A stretch of 64,000 nucleotides of DNA from Ferruginibacter sp. (lineage in GTDB: Bacteria > Bacteroidota > Bacteroidia > Chitinophagales > Chitinophagaceae): contig JACMLJ010000065.1 in NCBI GenBank assembly GCA_014379625.1, forward strand, positions 1 to 64,000, read 5' to 3'. The translations under genes were made by a program, and so were the position numbers. A model generated the notes under the pieces. The model had not been told where the DNA came from, ran no database searches, and saw nothing but the letters and a program-made list of their open reading frames with translations. Each line of letters begins with the position of its first letter. Position 1 is the stretch's first letter. Positions 18,242 to 26,874 of the stretch are shown one piece after another.

Positions 18242-19594
18242 TTAATAATTGATTTGCCCGAGGGCTTTTTGAACATCTATCTTACTGGCCAGTAACTGGT
18301 ACATCGCCGTATAATAATTAATTTGTGATGTGCGCAGATCCGTTTCAGCAGTGATCACTTCGAGGTAGGCTTTGATCCCGGAGCGATACTGCAACTGAAT
18401 TATATCATACACTTCTTTTGCCAGCAAAAGATTTTCTTTTAACGCAAGCCAGTTTTGCAGGTTGTTTTTATACATCGCCAGCGCCTGCGCATAGCCGGCA
18501 TTTACGGCCATTTTAAGGTTGATAATATCCAGTTCATTTCTTTGTAAGTCAAATTCCGCAATGCGGATTTCCGCCTTCCTTTTTCCACCCTGGAAAAGAG
18601 GAAAACCCAAGGTAAGGGCGGCAAAAGAACTGGGGTAATTATTACCGTATATTTTACCAAAATTATTATTCTGGTAATTAAGATTGTAGGCGCCATTGGC
18701 CGAAACGGTTGGCAGGTAACCCCATTTATAATATTTTACATTGTATTGTAAAAGTCTTTTTTGTGTTTCCAGCAACCTGTACTCTATCCTCGTGGTATAG
18801 TCCGGTCCCTGCAAGGTATCCAGCAGTATTTCCTTTTCCAACCGGGTGGTGTCATGCACAATATTCAACGTTCCTGTAACAGGGTAGCCCATCAGCGATT
18901 TAAGGTATTCGAGTTTTGCTTTCAGCAATTCTTCATTGCTTTTTTTGGCGGCATTCGAATTATTTAGTGTAATGGTCGCCCGTTTATAGTCAATCTTATC
19001 TGCAATACCCGACTTGTATTGATTATAGGCATCCTTTAAACTCCGCTCGATGCGCAAAATATTTTCGCCCGATATTTTTATTTGTTGCATGGTGGACAAT
19101 ACATCATAAAATGCTTTGGACACATCCGCGGCAACATCAATTTTATTGCTGCTGGTTGCCTGTCGGGCCTGTTGGCGTACATCGGTTCTGGTTCGGTTGG
19201 CCAGCAATACGTCTTTATTAAATATAGACTGGGTAAAGGTGAATTGGCCGGCGGAGGTATTATTAACACCGAGCTTTACATTGTTTCCACCGATAACAGC
19301 GGTTTGTATGATGAAATTATGCTGCAGGCTATAGTTGAAATTAACCTGGGGGTACATTTCCGACAATTTGCTTTTGATAGTAGATTCTACGATCTGCTGA
19401 TCAATCAATGATTGCCGAATCAGCGGCTGGTGTAAGATCGCATAATCGATCGCGTTCTTCAGGGTAACTTCAGCCAGTAAACTATCCCTGGGGGTTACCT
19501 GCGAGAGTAGCATAAAAGGAACGAGTACCAACCCGATAAACATCATTGTTGTTACAGGGTGTTGGTGTCTTTTTTTACTTTCAATCATATTCAA
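18242..19594 (-). CDS. TolC-family outer-membrane efflux channel
   Basis: 450 residues with an N-terminal signal peptide (MMFIGLVLVPFMLLSQ). Two OEP repeats follow: VTLKNAIDYAILHQPLIRQS begins the first, and the conserved GIKAYLEVITAETDLRTSQI ends the second. It trimerises into the outer-membrane channel and periplasmic tunnel of the pump. It is the first pump gene in the transcript, with a TAnnTTTG promoter about 75 bases upstream. Confidence 0.93.
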   Translation of the reverse strand: MNMIESKKRHQHPVTTMMFIGLVLVPFMLLSQVTPRDSLLAEVTLKNAIDYAILHQPLIRQSLIDQQIVESTIKSKLSEMYPQVNFNYSLQHNFIIQTAVIGGNNVKLGVNNTSAGQFTFTQSIFNKDVLLANRTRTDVRQQARQATSSNKIDVAADVSKAFYDVLSTMQQIKISGENILRIERSLKDAYNQYKSGIADKIDYKRATITLNNSNAAKKSNEELLKAKLEYLKSLMGYPVTGTLNIVHDTTRLEKEILLDTLQGPDYTTRIEYRLLETQKRLLQYNVKYYKWGYLPTVSANGAYNLNYQNNNFGKIYGNNYPSSFAALTLGFPLFQGGKRKAEIRIAEFDLQRNELDIINLKMAVNAGYAQALAMYKNNLQNWLALKENLLLAKEVYDIIQLQYRSGIKAYLEVITAETDLRTSQINYYTAMYQLLASKIDVQKALGQINY

Positions 19595-19670
19595 TACGGG
19601 TGTTACATTTATCTTTTCAACAATATTTATCTGTACCCAATGATGCAGGTTTTGATGAAATAAAACGCTG

Positions 19671-19678
19671 CAAAGATA
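19671..19678 (-). promoter_or_regulatory. Probable promoter -7 element of the efflux operon
   Basis: The minus strand reads TATCTTTG, a full match to TAnnTTTG, followed by CAGCG. A T-run lies about 19-22 bases upstream in place of the TTG element. The 5' leader of the TolC-type gene would be about 70 bases. Confidence 0.4.
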
Positions 19679-19773
19679 ATTTCAGCTATCCATAAAAAAA
19701 TTTATCCTTCCCCTGTTCATATTTCATTAACAACCGGTCGTCAAAACGGTGAGTATATTTCAAATTGCAGCAA

Positions 19774-20052
19774 TTATTTTCCTGAAATTTCACTGAGTTG
19801 CTCTATGAATGCCCGCAGCAATGACCGATTAAGTAAATAAGAATAATTACGGCCCTCTTTTTCAGTTGTTATCAAACCAGCTTCCATCAGCGTTTTGATA
19901 TGATGGCTCACGGAAGGTTGGGCGAGTTCGGTTAGATTCATTATCCGGGCGCATTGTATAGATCCCCCGCAGGCCGACATATCCACCAGTATCTTCAGCC
20001 GGTGTACATCGCCAAGGGCTTTGGAAATTTTTTCAAGCTGCCTTAGTTCCAT
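19774..20052 (-). CDS. ArsR/SmtB-family transcriptional regulator
   Basis: 92 residues forming a winged helix: LEKISKALGDVHRLKILVDM at the start and TELAQPSVSHHIKTLMEAGL as recognition helices (about 40-60). Two cysteines in ACGGSIQC lie ahead of the recognition helix, where some ArsR members bind metals or thiols. It is upstream of the efflux genes on the same strand, so it is a good candidate for their regulator. An inverted repeat abuts its own start codon, which suggests autoregulation. Whether it senses a metal or a small molecule is unknown. Confidence 0.88.
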   Translation of the reverse strand: MELRQLEKISKALGDVHRLKILVDMSACGGSIQCARIMNLTELAQPSVSHHIKTLMEAGLITTEKEGRNYSYLLNRSLLRAFIEQLSEISGK

Positions 20053-20056
20053 TAAA

Positions 20057-20085
20057 ATACATTGATAGATGCAAATGTATCAATC
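20057..20085 (-). promoter_or_regulatory. Candidate ArsR operator
   Basis: Two interleaved perfect 7-bp inverted repeats, ATACATT...AATGTAT and ATTGATA...TATCAAT, each with a 10-base gap, lie 4 to 33 bases upstream of the arsR start codon. ArsR-family repressors typically bind such repeats overlapping their own promoter. Confidence 0.5.
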
Positions 20086-20092
20086 ATTGCTT

Positions 20093-20372
20093 ATCTGCAC
20101 AAATATTTATTGTTTTAAGATTATACGAGGCACTAAAAATAGTTACGGCATTTACCGTTTATAGTTTCGGTTAGCCCTAATCGATCAGTTGACCGGAGCA
20201 ACATCTTTTATGCTAACATTTATTGGTTATTGCTGGATTGGCAGCGTAAAGCAGAATTTAAATGGTTCCTGGTAAAAGCCGGAAAAGGTAACCAATAAAA
20301 AAAAGTTCCCAAACTATCATTGGGGTAATTACTACTTTAACGGCAGGCTAAAAAGCAAATTTAATTCAGGTA
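20093..20372 (+). other. Intergenic stretch with a possible HupE/UreJ-like scrap
   Basis: Near 20125-20180 the plus strand reads EALKIVTAFTVYSFG before a stop, and SISLPEQHLL follows in the next frame. This recalls the KIVTAFT.AHS.TL...LP motif of HupE/UreJ_2 membrane proteins. It is too short to be certain. Otherwise I see only the promoter region of the Crp-type gene. Confidence 0.25.
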
Positions 20373-20381
20373 CTTTGCATA
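20373..20381 (+). promoter_or_regulatory. Shared CTTTGCATA promoter element (crp-type gene)
   Basis: CTTTGCATA occurs here, at 21037-21045 and at 21800-21808, in each case 26-29 bases before the start codon of a gene. It looks like the downstream half of a TAnnTTTG promoter plus the initiation site. Confidence 0.45.
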
Positions 20382-20407
20382 GCCTTGACCAGTATAAATT
20401 ATTCGAA

Positions 20408-20992
20408 ATGGTTACCCAAAAATTAATACAGTCTATCAATGCCATTGTTTCGCTCACAAACGAAGAGTGGTTGCAATTGCTGAAGCTCACCGAAATAAAG
20501 ATCCTTAAAAAAAACAGCTACTTTTTAAGGGAAGGACAGGTTTGTGAATCCGTTGCGTTCGTTAATAATGGCACGTTAATCTATTTTAAATCGTTGGAAA
20601 ACGGCGACGAAATTACTACAGACTTTGCTTTTGATGGGGATTGGGTAACCGATAATCACAGCCGCTTAAATCATTCCCCTTCTTTCATCAATATAAAAGC
20701 GATTGAAGAAACGGAACTGCTGATCATTAAAAATAACGACCTGTTTGATTTATTTTACAGCATACCAAAATTAGAGCGGTTAGGGAGAATACTGATAGAG
20801 CAGGCTTTTATAAAGATTGCGCAGCACAGCATCGATTTGCAGGTGCTTTCAGCAACAGGGCGCTATGCCAGTCTGCTTGAGCAATACCCGGAGATATTGA
20901 AAAATATCCCGCTTCACCATATTGCCAATTATTTGGGTATTGCTCCCAAATCGCTCAGTCGTATCCGGAGGCAAATATTTAAGAAATGCTGA
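20408..20992 (+). CDS. Crp/Fnr-family transcriptional regulator
   Basis: The track uses a TTG start at 20375, but the CTTTGCATA promoter element overlaps it, so the ATG at 20408 (MVTQKLIQSI) is more likely, giving 194 residues. An N-terminal cyclic-nucleotide-binding-type barrel (about 15-120) includes KKNSYFLREGQVCESVAFVN and GDEITTDFAFDGDW. The C-terminal HTH is HHIANYLGIAPKSLSRIRRQ. There is no Fnr-type cysteine set, and the phosphate-binding RxS motif is not evident, so it may not bind cAMP. It is followed on the same strand by an outer-membrane protein and a nitroreductase sharing its promoter element. Confidence 0.88.
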   Translation: MVTQKLIQSINAIVSLTNEEWLQLLKLTEIKILKKNSYFLREGQVCESVAFVNNGTLIYFKSLENGDEITTDFAFDGDWVTDNHSRLNHSPSFINIKAIEETELLIIKNNDLFDLFYSIPKLERLGRILIEQAFIKIAQHSIDLQVLSATGRYASLLEQYPEILKNIPLHHIANYLGIAPKSLSRIRRQIFKKC

Positions 20993-21033
20993 TTTGGTAA
21001 CAAATGTGGAGCAATTACCCTTCTCACACAGCC

Positions 21034-21045
21034 TAGCTTTGCATA
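21034..21045 (+). promoter_or_regulatory. Promoter element of the outer-membrane protein gene
   Basis: TAGCTTTG (full TAnnTTTG match) runs into CATA, 26 bases before the ATG at 21072. The CTTTGCATA part is shared with the genes on both sides. Confidence 0.5.
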
Positions 21046-21071
21046 ACAATCTTCTTTAAAATTCAACAGTT

Positions 21072-21677
21072 ATGAAAAAGCACGTTCTTTTTTTTGTTGC
21101 GCTCTTTTTAACCGCAACAAATGTATTTGCACAAAGCGACACATCCAACAGCGTATTCCGCAAAACAGCGCCCCGCCATTATGCAGTAAACCAAGCCCTG
21201 GAAGCAGAAAGCCTGGTGCCCATGTTTTTTACCGGTGGTTATCATTTTGCCATCGGGTACCGGTATAAAAAATTCCGGTTAAGGGCAAGTGTGATCAACG
21301 GCGGCCATTATGATGCAGAACCTGCGGGGTTAAAAAACAGTTCGGCCGATTTTAAAAGGTACTACAAAACATCACCGGGCTTTTTCCTGGGGTACAATGT
21401 TTGGAAAAACCTTGAACTCTACTCTTTTGTGGAGATGCATACTTTTCGCATTGGGCAAAAAAACACCGGTATGCATCAAGATATCCGGAGCAACGATTTT
21501 GGCGGCGGTATAAGCTACCAGTTTTTTGTTGGCCGTTATTTTTATATTCAACCCGGCATGCACCTTTATTTGCGCGCCGGTAAAACTGCAGATTTTGATG
21601 GGGTAAAATATAATATTCCCCATGCAGATATTTCTCCCGTTCTGCGTTTGGGATTCAGGCTTTGGGAAAAATTTTGA
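21072..21677 (+). CDS. Putative outer-membrane beta-barrel protein
   Basis: 201 residues with a clear signal peptide (MKKHVLFFVALFLTATNVFA). The rest alternates polar and hydrophobic residues with aromatic ends (GYHFAIGYRYKKFRLRASVI, SYQFFVGRYFYIQPGMHLYL) and finishes LRLGFRLWEKF, the usual C-terminal aromatic of a barrel strand. About eight strands are plausible. I do not recognise the family and cannot assign a function. It lies between a Crp-type regulator and a nitroreductase that share its promoter element. Confidence 0.65.
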   Translation: MKKHVLFFVALFLTATNVFAQSDTSNSVFRKTAPRHYAVNQALEAESLVPMFFTGGYHFAIGYRYKKFRLRASVINGGHYDAEPAGLKNSSADFKRYYKTSPGFFLGYNVWKNLELYSFVEMHTFRIGQKNTGMHQDIRSNDFGGGISYQFFVGRYFYIQPGMHLYLRAGKTADFDGVKYNIPHADISPVLRLGFRLWEKF

Positions 21678-21799
21678 TTACCCGCCTTTTAAGTAATTTA
21701 CTCCACCAGGTACACCGCCCGTGGCTAATTAAAGAATTGCGTAAAAGATGTAGCTCTTTTCAATAAAGGTATAATACGTACTGTAATTAAATGCACCAC

Positions 21800-21808
21800 C
21801 TTTGCATA
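21800..21808 (+). promoter_or_regulatory. Shared CTTTGCATA promoter element (nitroreductase gene)
   Basis: Third copy of CTTTGCATA, 29 bases before the nitroreductase ATG. Here the upstream bases are CAC instead of TA. Confidence 0.4.
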
Positions 21809-21837
21809 CAGGCTATTTACTGCAATAAATTTAAACA

Positions 21838-22953
21838 ATGAACAGAAGAAAATTTATAGGCATTGCCGGCGCATCCGTTTTGGTAGCAGGCGGAGGCTAT
21901 TATTTGTGCAGTGATAAAAATAATTTCACAAGGAATGATGTTAAAAAAAGTAGTTCAATCAAAACTCCTCTTTCGAATGATGAAAGAGAAATCCTTTACC
22001 TGGCATCGCTAGCGCCTAGCGGTCATAACACTCAACCATGGTTTGTAAAATACATCGAACCATATCATTGGGTAATCGGCAATGATAAAACCAAATGGCT
22101 ACCCGGTGTTGACCCTACTCAAAGAGAGACCATCCTGTCAATAGGCGCTTTTCTGCAAAACCTTGAATATGCGGCCAATAACCGGGGTTATGATTGCCAT
22201 TTCGATATACTGGCCACGCGTAACCAGGATGAAAATATCATGGATGTAAAACTTATCAAATCAGGGATTATCCATCACTATAATATTCAAAAAATAGTAC
22301 AACGCAGAACAGTGAGATCCAACTATCTTACCGATGCTTTGAAGAGTGAAGATGTAGATTATTTAATAAAAGAGGAGCCCGGCTCCATTCATTTTATATC
22401 TAACACGACAAAAGAATATGGGTGGCTGAACGAGCAAACCATCGAAGCCAATAGAATCCAGTCGTACCGGGAAGCTGCGCAAAAGGAATTGGCCAACTGG
22501 ATAAGATTTTCAAGCAAGGATGCGGAGCAATACCGCGATGGACTTACCACCGCAGGTATGGAAATAGAAGGAATACCCGGCTGGGTTTTAAGAAACTTTT
22601 ACGGAAAATCAGCCGTAATGAAAAACAGTTTCAGGAAAGAAAGCGTTGATAAAGTGAGGAAACAGGTATCCGCGTCTGCCGGCTGGCTACTTATTACAAG
22701 TAAAGACATTTCAATAACATCACTGCTTGAAACAGGTAAACGGATGCAGCGATTATTTTTAAAAGTACGCGAAAAAGCTATAGCGATTCATCCAATGACG
22801 CAAATATTGGAAGAATCCCCCACCAATCAAACTTTACATCAATCCATTGGCATTAGCGATCCCGTTCAATTTATTTTGCGCACTGGTTATTTAAAAACAT
22901 ATCCGCCCCCCGTTTCACTCAGGCGACCCGTGGAGCGGTTTGTACGTCATTAA
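21838..22953 (+). CDS. Nitroreductase-family protein (Acg-like), exported
   Basis: 371 residues. A leader MNRRKFIGIAGASVLVAGGG has a twin-arginine-like RRKF and a hydrophobic core, so the protein may be exported or membrane-anchored. After it, REILYLASLAPSGHNTQPW is the FMN-site start of the Acg/nitroreductase group, and TVRSNY lies in the middle. A late block, GYLKTYPPPVSLRRPVERFV, resembles the C-terminal FMN-contacting end of Acg-type proteins. These enzymes bind FMN and may reduce nitro compounds or simply store flavin. It shares the CTTTGCATA element with the Crp-type gene. Confidence 0.8.
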   Translation: MNRRKFIGIAGASVLVAGGGYYLCSDKNNFTRNDVKKSSSIKTPLSNDEREILYLASLAPSGHNTQPWFVKYIEPYHWVIGNDKTKWLPGVDPTQRETILSIGAFLQNLEYAANNRGYDCHFDILATRNQDENIMDVKLIKSGIIHHYNIQKIVQRRTVRSNYLTDALKSEDVDYLIKEEPGSIHFISNTTKEYGWLNEQTIEANRIQSYREAAQKELANWIRFSSKDAEQYRDGLTTAGMEIEGIPGWVLRNFYGKSAVMKNSFRKESVDKVRKQVSASAGWLLITSKDISITSLLETGKRMQRLFLKVREKAIAIHPMTQILEESPTNQTLHQSIGISDPVQFILRTGYLKTYPPPVSLRRPVERFVRH

Positions 22954-22969
22954 GAGAGGGTCTTTAAAA

Positions 22970-23632
22970 TTAAACCGTCCCCTTCATTTTTTCAGCATCC
23001 GCCAAAAATTGTTTTAATCCCAAATCCGTTAAAGGATGTTTCAACAATGCCAGAATGGATGAAAGCGGGCAGGTACATACATCGGCGCCGGCCTCGGCAC
23101 AGGCGATAATATGATTACCGTTACGGATAGACGCTGCTAATATTTCCGTTTCAAAACCCTGTATGTTGTAGATATTGCTGATCTGTGCAATGAGCTGAAC
23201 CCCATCCCAGCCACTATCATCAATTCGGCCGATAAAGGGTGAAACATAGGTGGCGCCTGCCTTTGCGGCGAGTATCGCCTGACCAGCACTAAATACCAGG
23301 GTACAGTTGGTTTTAATTCCATTGTCGGTAAACCACTTAATTGCTTTGATTCCCTCTTTTATCATTGGTACTTTTACCACAATGTTAGGATGAATGGCCG
23401 CCAGCTTTTTTCCTTCTTCCACGATTGTGGCAAATTCTACTGACAACACTTCAGCGCTGATATCGCCGTCTACAATTTCACAAATGGTTTTGTAGTGATT
23501 GGCGATAGCGGCTTCGCCTTTGATATTTTCTTTTGCCATCAAAGTGGGATTGGTAGTAACTCCATCCAATATACCTAATTCATTGGCTTCGCGTATATCT
23601 GCGAGGTTAGCCGTGTCGATAAAAAATTTCAT
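22970..23632 (-). CDS. fsa: Fructose-6-phosphate aldolase / transaldolase-like protein
   Basis: 220 residues, the short transaldolase (TalC/Fsa) size. It begins [20 protein letters not shown] and has the [10 protein letters not shown] motif. The Schiff-base lysine lies in IVVKVPM (about residue 86), and [20 protein letters not shown] follows. The enzyme either transfers dihydroxyacetone or cleaves fructose 6-phosphate. At the distal end of the arabinose region it fits processing of pentose-phosphate intermediates. Short transaldolases and Fsa cannot be told apart reliably by eye. Confidence 0.88.
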   Translation of the reverse strand: MKFFIDTANLADIREANELGILDGVTTNPTLMAKENIKGEAAIANHYKTICEIVDGDISAEVLSVEFATIVEEGKKLAAIHPNIVVKVPMIKEGIKAIKWFTDNGIKTNCTLVFSAGQAILAAKAGATYVSPFIGRIDDSGWDGVQLIAQISNIYNIQGFETEILAASIRNGNHIIACAEAGADVCTCPLSSILALLKHPLTDLGLKQFLADAEKMKGTV

Positions 23633-23653
23633 ATTTATTTAGTTTGAAGTGTT

Positions 23654-23705
23654 TAGTTGGTGAATGGTCAATGGTGAATGGCCTATGTTTCACCATTGGC
23701 CTTTC
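23654..23705. repeat. Short tandem ATGGTGAA-type repeat
   Basis: Repeats of TTGGTGAATGGTCAATGG and its variants fill the gap between galM and fsa. The same heptad-like sequence recurs at 34506-34555, 39044-39083 and 40675-40705. Confidence 0.6.
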
Positions 23706-23717
23706 ACTTAGAAAAAT

Positions 23718-24857
23718 TTATTTACTAACGGAAAGTTTATACACTGAGACCGTATGATATTTTTGTCCGGGTAATAAAAGGGTGGAAGGGAATGCGGGCT
23801 GATTGGGTGAATCCGGGAAATGCTGTGTTTCCAGACAAAGGCCTGTATGCAGGTTGATAGCTTTTCCATCACTTGTTTTAATGGTACCATCCAGGAAATT
23901 TCCTGAATAAAACTGAAGGCCCGGTTCCATAGTAAACACTTCCAGTTTTCTTCCGCTTTTCGCCTCTGATAAGGTTGCCACTTTTTTTAGGGTAGAATCT
24001 TTTTTATTCAATACAAAATTATGGTCGTATCCACCCTCCACCGAATCGATGCGTAAACCGATTTTTGTGGCTTTGGTAAAATCAAAAGGCGTGCCCTTCA
24101 CGGGTGTAATTTTGCCGGTTGGGATCAGTGTACTGTCAACAGGTGTATAATTATCTGCATCTATTTCGAGTTCGTGATCAAGAATAGTATTGCTTACATC
24201 ACCGGTTAAATTAAAGTAACAATGATTGGTAAGGTTGATTACGGTAGCCTTATCTGTTGTTGCATTGTATTCGATCTTTAATTCATCGTCATCTGTTAAT
24301 GTATACTGAACATCCACTTTTAAATTGCCGGGATAACCTTCTTCTCCATCCCTGCTGAAATAACTAAGCAGTAAAGAAGGGAGTGAATCATTTTCTGTAG
24401 CTGACTCCCATACAACTTTATCAAATCCTTTATTACCACCATGCAAATGATTGGGTGAGTTATTGGTTGCCAAAGTATATACTGAAGTATCAATTTTAAA
24501 TGTACCCTTTGCGATGCGGTTTCCATAACGCCCAATTAATGCACCAAAATAGGGAGGCTTGGCCAGGTAACCGCCGAGGCTGTCGAAGCCAAGGAGGATG
24601 TTTGATTTTTTATCATTTTTATCTGCAGATACCCAGGAGGTAACAATCCCACCGTAAGTGGTTATTTTTACCTGTGTCCCTTTTGCATTGGTGAGCGTAT
24701 AGAGAAAAACTTCTTTACCATCCGCGTTTCCAAAAGCAGCTTTTGTTATTCCTTTTGTTGGTTCCATTTTATCTTCACTTTTTTGATTATTACAAGATGT
24801 AATTGAGGTTGCAAAGATAACTGCAATCCCCAGGCTAATCAGCGATATTCCTTTCAT
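23718..24857 (-). CDS. galM: Aldose 1-epimerase, lipoprotein form
   Basis: 379 residues. A lipoprotein signal ends in SITSC, so the mutarotase is anchored outside the cytoplasm. Catalytic landmarks: NSPNHLHGGNKGFDKVVW (first His, about 112), LTNHCYFNLTG (second His, about 210) and GLCLETQHFPDSPNQ (catalytic Glu, about 340). It interconverts alpha and beta anomers of aldoses such as arabinose or galactose, so a periplasmic copy would deliver the anomer preferred by the symporter or isomerase. It lies downstream of the GH29 gene on the same strand. Confidence 0.93.
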   Translation of the reverse strand: MKGISLISLGIAVIFATSITSCNNQKSEDKMEPTKGITKAAFGNADGKEVFLYTLTNAKGTQVKITTYGGIVTSWVSADKNDKKSNILLGFDSLGGYLAKPPYFGALIGRYGNRIAKGTFKIDTSVYTLATNNSPNHLHGGNKGFDKVVWESATENDSLPSLLLSYFSRDGEEGYPGNLKVDVQYTLTDDDELKIEYNATTDKATVINLTNHCYFNLTGDVSNTILDHELEIDADNYTPVDSTLIPTGKITPVKGTPFDFTKATKIGLRIDSVEGGYDHNFVLNKKDSTLKKVATLSEAKSGRKLEVFTMEPGLQFYSGNFLDGTIKTSDGKAINLHTGLCLETQHFPDSPNQPAFPSTLLLPGQKYHTVSVYKLSVSK

Positions 24858-24862
24858 AATTT

Positions 24863-24889
24863 AATTGATAATTTGTTTAATTGATAATT
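24863..24889 (-). promoter_or_regulatory. Two AATTGATAATT motifs upstream of galM
   Basis: AATTGATAATT occurs at 24863-24873 and 24879-24889, 16 bases apart and 6-32 bases before the galM ATG. It is related to the perfect palindrome over the araB promoter (AATTGACAATT), so both may bind the same regulator, perhaps AraR. This is inference. Confidence 0.3.
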
Positions 24890-24992
24890 GATATAGGGTT
24901 ATTAATAATTATTTCCGGTGTTTAAATGTACCTAATCCTGCCGCCCTGTTTTTACTTTACGATTTAATTGCGATTTTATTTGTGATTTTATT

Positions 24993-25040
24993 ACGATGGG
25001 CTGCACCCATCGCTATTGTACTTCGCTCTTTCAGGGCTTG
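24993..25040 (+). repeat. Dispersed 48-bp repeat, copy A
   Basis: The unit contains an inverted repeat CGATGGG...CCCATCG, then CTATTGTA and CTTTCAGGGCTTG. A related copy is at 33475-33522, in the same orientation. I have seen this type of element scattered between genes in other Bacteroidota, but cannot verify it here. Confidence 0.6.
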
Positions 25041-25058
25041 TTTTAGTCATTTTTACAT

Positions 25059-26750
25059 TTACTCCGGGCCATACATTTGCCATTCTAAAAGTGTTGGGGC
25101 AGTTTCTTTATTTTCAACGGTTAGCCTGAAATACTGTGCTGTAACAGGTTTAAAATTTTCTACATAACCGATGCCTGCAGTAGTAATATTAAAAATTGTT
25201 TTCCAATCCGCACCTGCTTTATATTGTAGCGTCAGGTTTTGTTTTTTTTGATCCCAGGGGTGCCAGGGTTCATCTACAATAAAGGTGGAGATTGGAATTG
25301 GCTTTTTAAAATCAACTTCGATGGTGGCTTTTCTTTGATCGTCAGCAGCAGTCCAGCGCGTGAGGCGATTGCCATCCAGCAAATTTTTGCTTCCTTCTGA
25401 TTCCGATTTTTGGGAAGAAGCAATTGCCTGTCGCCCAACCATCGGTGATGGGCTGATGACTGGTTCCCCTTCAAATTCTACCACCACTACCGTGTTAATT
25501 TTGTCAGGTGCTTTCACTGGTAAACGGATCAGTGAACGATTAACTTCAGCTTTTACCACCAATATTTTTGCCGGGGCCGCCAGTAAATATGCTTTTTTGA
25601 TTTTGTTGGTCATGGGTACCCGCAGTTCCCCGTTGACCGGGTAGTCAAATACATGCAGGTACAATTTCTGATTTTTCCGGGTGCAACGTCCATAGGATAA
25701 ATAAGCAAAGGGGCTGGCAGTTGTTTCATAAATTGATTCTTTATTTATTTTAAGCCATCGGCCCACCTGGGTCAGCCTGTCAATGCTTGGTTTGGGAATT
25801 TCGCCGAGTGATGTGGGTCCTACATTTAATAAAAAATTTCCCCCTTTACTTACAATTTCAGCAAGGTTTCTAATGATCGTGGTTGTACTTTTCCAGTTGG
25901 TATCGAAGGATTTATAACCCCAGGTATCATTCATGGTCATACATGCTTCCCAGTTTCTGCCCGGGAAACCTGTTGACGGAACAAACTGTTCCGGTGTTTC
26001 CGTATCTCCTTTAAATCCCCCGCCTAAGCGGTTATTCGTTATTAGTCCGGGATGCAGTTTAAGCAGCGGAAGAAATTTCTCTGCCCTGGCCGGAGTCATA
26101 TCCTGCGGCGTATCCCACCATAAAATATCAATCTTGCCATAATTCGATAAAATTTCGTTCACCTGGGGCACAGCAATCCTGTCGAGATAAACATCCATAT
26201 CACCATCCTGTGCTTTATCCCAATGGCCTCCGCTTGCGGCGCCACCCGGATGGTTCCAATCCTGTGCCTGCGAATAGTAAAACCCGATTCTCATGCCTTG
26301 CTTATGACAGGCTTCTACCAAGGGTTTCAACAGGTCTTTACCATAGGGTGTTGCATCCACCACATCCCAATCGGTTACGGTAGAGTTGAACAAGGCAAAG
26401 CCATCATGGTGTTTTGAAGTGATCACAATATATTTCATCCCCGCATCCTTCGCCATTTTAACCCAGGCTTCGGGATTATATTTTGCGGGATTGAACTGAC
26501 CGGCGTATGGCTTGTATTTATTCACAGGGATTTTGGCCCTGTTCATAATCCATTCGCCAATGCCCGGCACCTGCTTTCCGTCATAAGTTCCGGCAGGAAC
26601 GGAATACACACCCCAATGAATAAACATCCCGAACTTGGCATCCTTCCACCAGCCCATCTTACTGCTATCGGCAGGAGATAAATTTGGTTGCGACTTAACA
26701 GTGGACATGATCAACAATAATAAGGTAATGTGAAATAATATTTTTTTCAT
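25059..26750 (-). CDS. Alpha-L-fucosidase, GH29, with C-terminal discoidin domain
   Basis: The track start at 26912 is too early; MKKILFHITLLLLIMSTVKS at 26750 is a proper signal peptide, giving 563 residues. The GH29 barrel begins WWKDAKFGMFIHWGVYSVPA and contains TSKHHDGFALF and the nucleophile motif DILWWDTPQ (about residue 210). The last ~140 residues form an F5/8 type C (discoidin) carbohydrate-binding domain. It removes alpha-linked L-fucose; some members accept other sugars. It sits among GH43 genes, so the target could be a fucosylated pectin or hemicellulose side chain. Confidence 0.92.
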   Translation of the reverse strand: MKKILFHITLLLLIMSTVKSQPNLSPADSSKMGWWKDAKFGMFIHWGVYSVPAGTYDGKQVPGIGEWIMNRAKIPVNKYKPYAGQFNPAKYNPEAWVKMAKDAGMKYIVITSKHHDGFALFNSTVTDWDVVDATPYGKDLLKPLVEACHKQGMRIGFYYSQAQDWNHPGGAASGGHWDKAQDGDMDVYLDRIAVPQVNEILSNYGKIDILWWDTPQDMTPARAEKFLPLLKLHPGLITNNRLGGGFKGDTETPEQFVPSTGFPGRNWEACMTMNDTWGYKSFDTNWKSTTTIIRNLAEIVSKGGNFLLNVGPTSLGEIPKPSIDRLTQVGRWLKINKESIYETTASPFAYLSYGRCTRKNQKLYLHVFDYPVNGELRVPMTNKIKKAYLLAAPAKILVVKAEVNRSLIRLPVKAPDKINTVVVVEFEGEPVISPSPMVGRQAIASSQKSESEGSKNLLDGNRLTRWTAADDQRKATIEVDFKKPIPISTFIVDEPWHPWDQKKQNLTLQYKAGADWKTIFNITTAGIGYVENFKPVTAQYFRLTVENKETAPTLLEWQMYGPE

Positions 26751-26874
26751 AATTGACAGGTTTGCATCGAAATTATTCAAGCTGAGTAGAAGCTTATTTT
26801 GCAGAAGTTTTATTTCAAAATCCCGGTAAAAATACGGTTGAAATGTCATCTGTAAAAATATGCCTTTTTTATGG

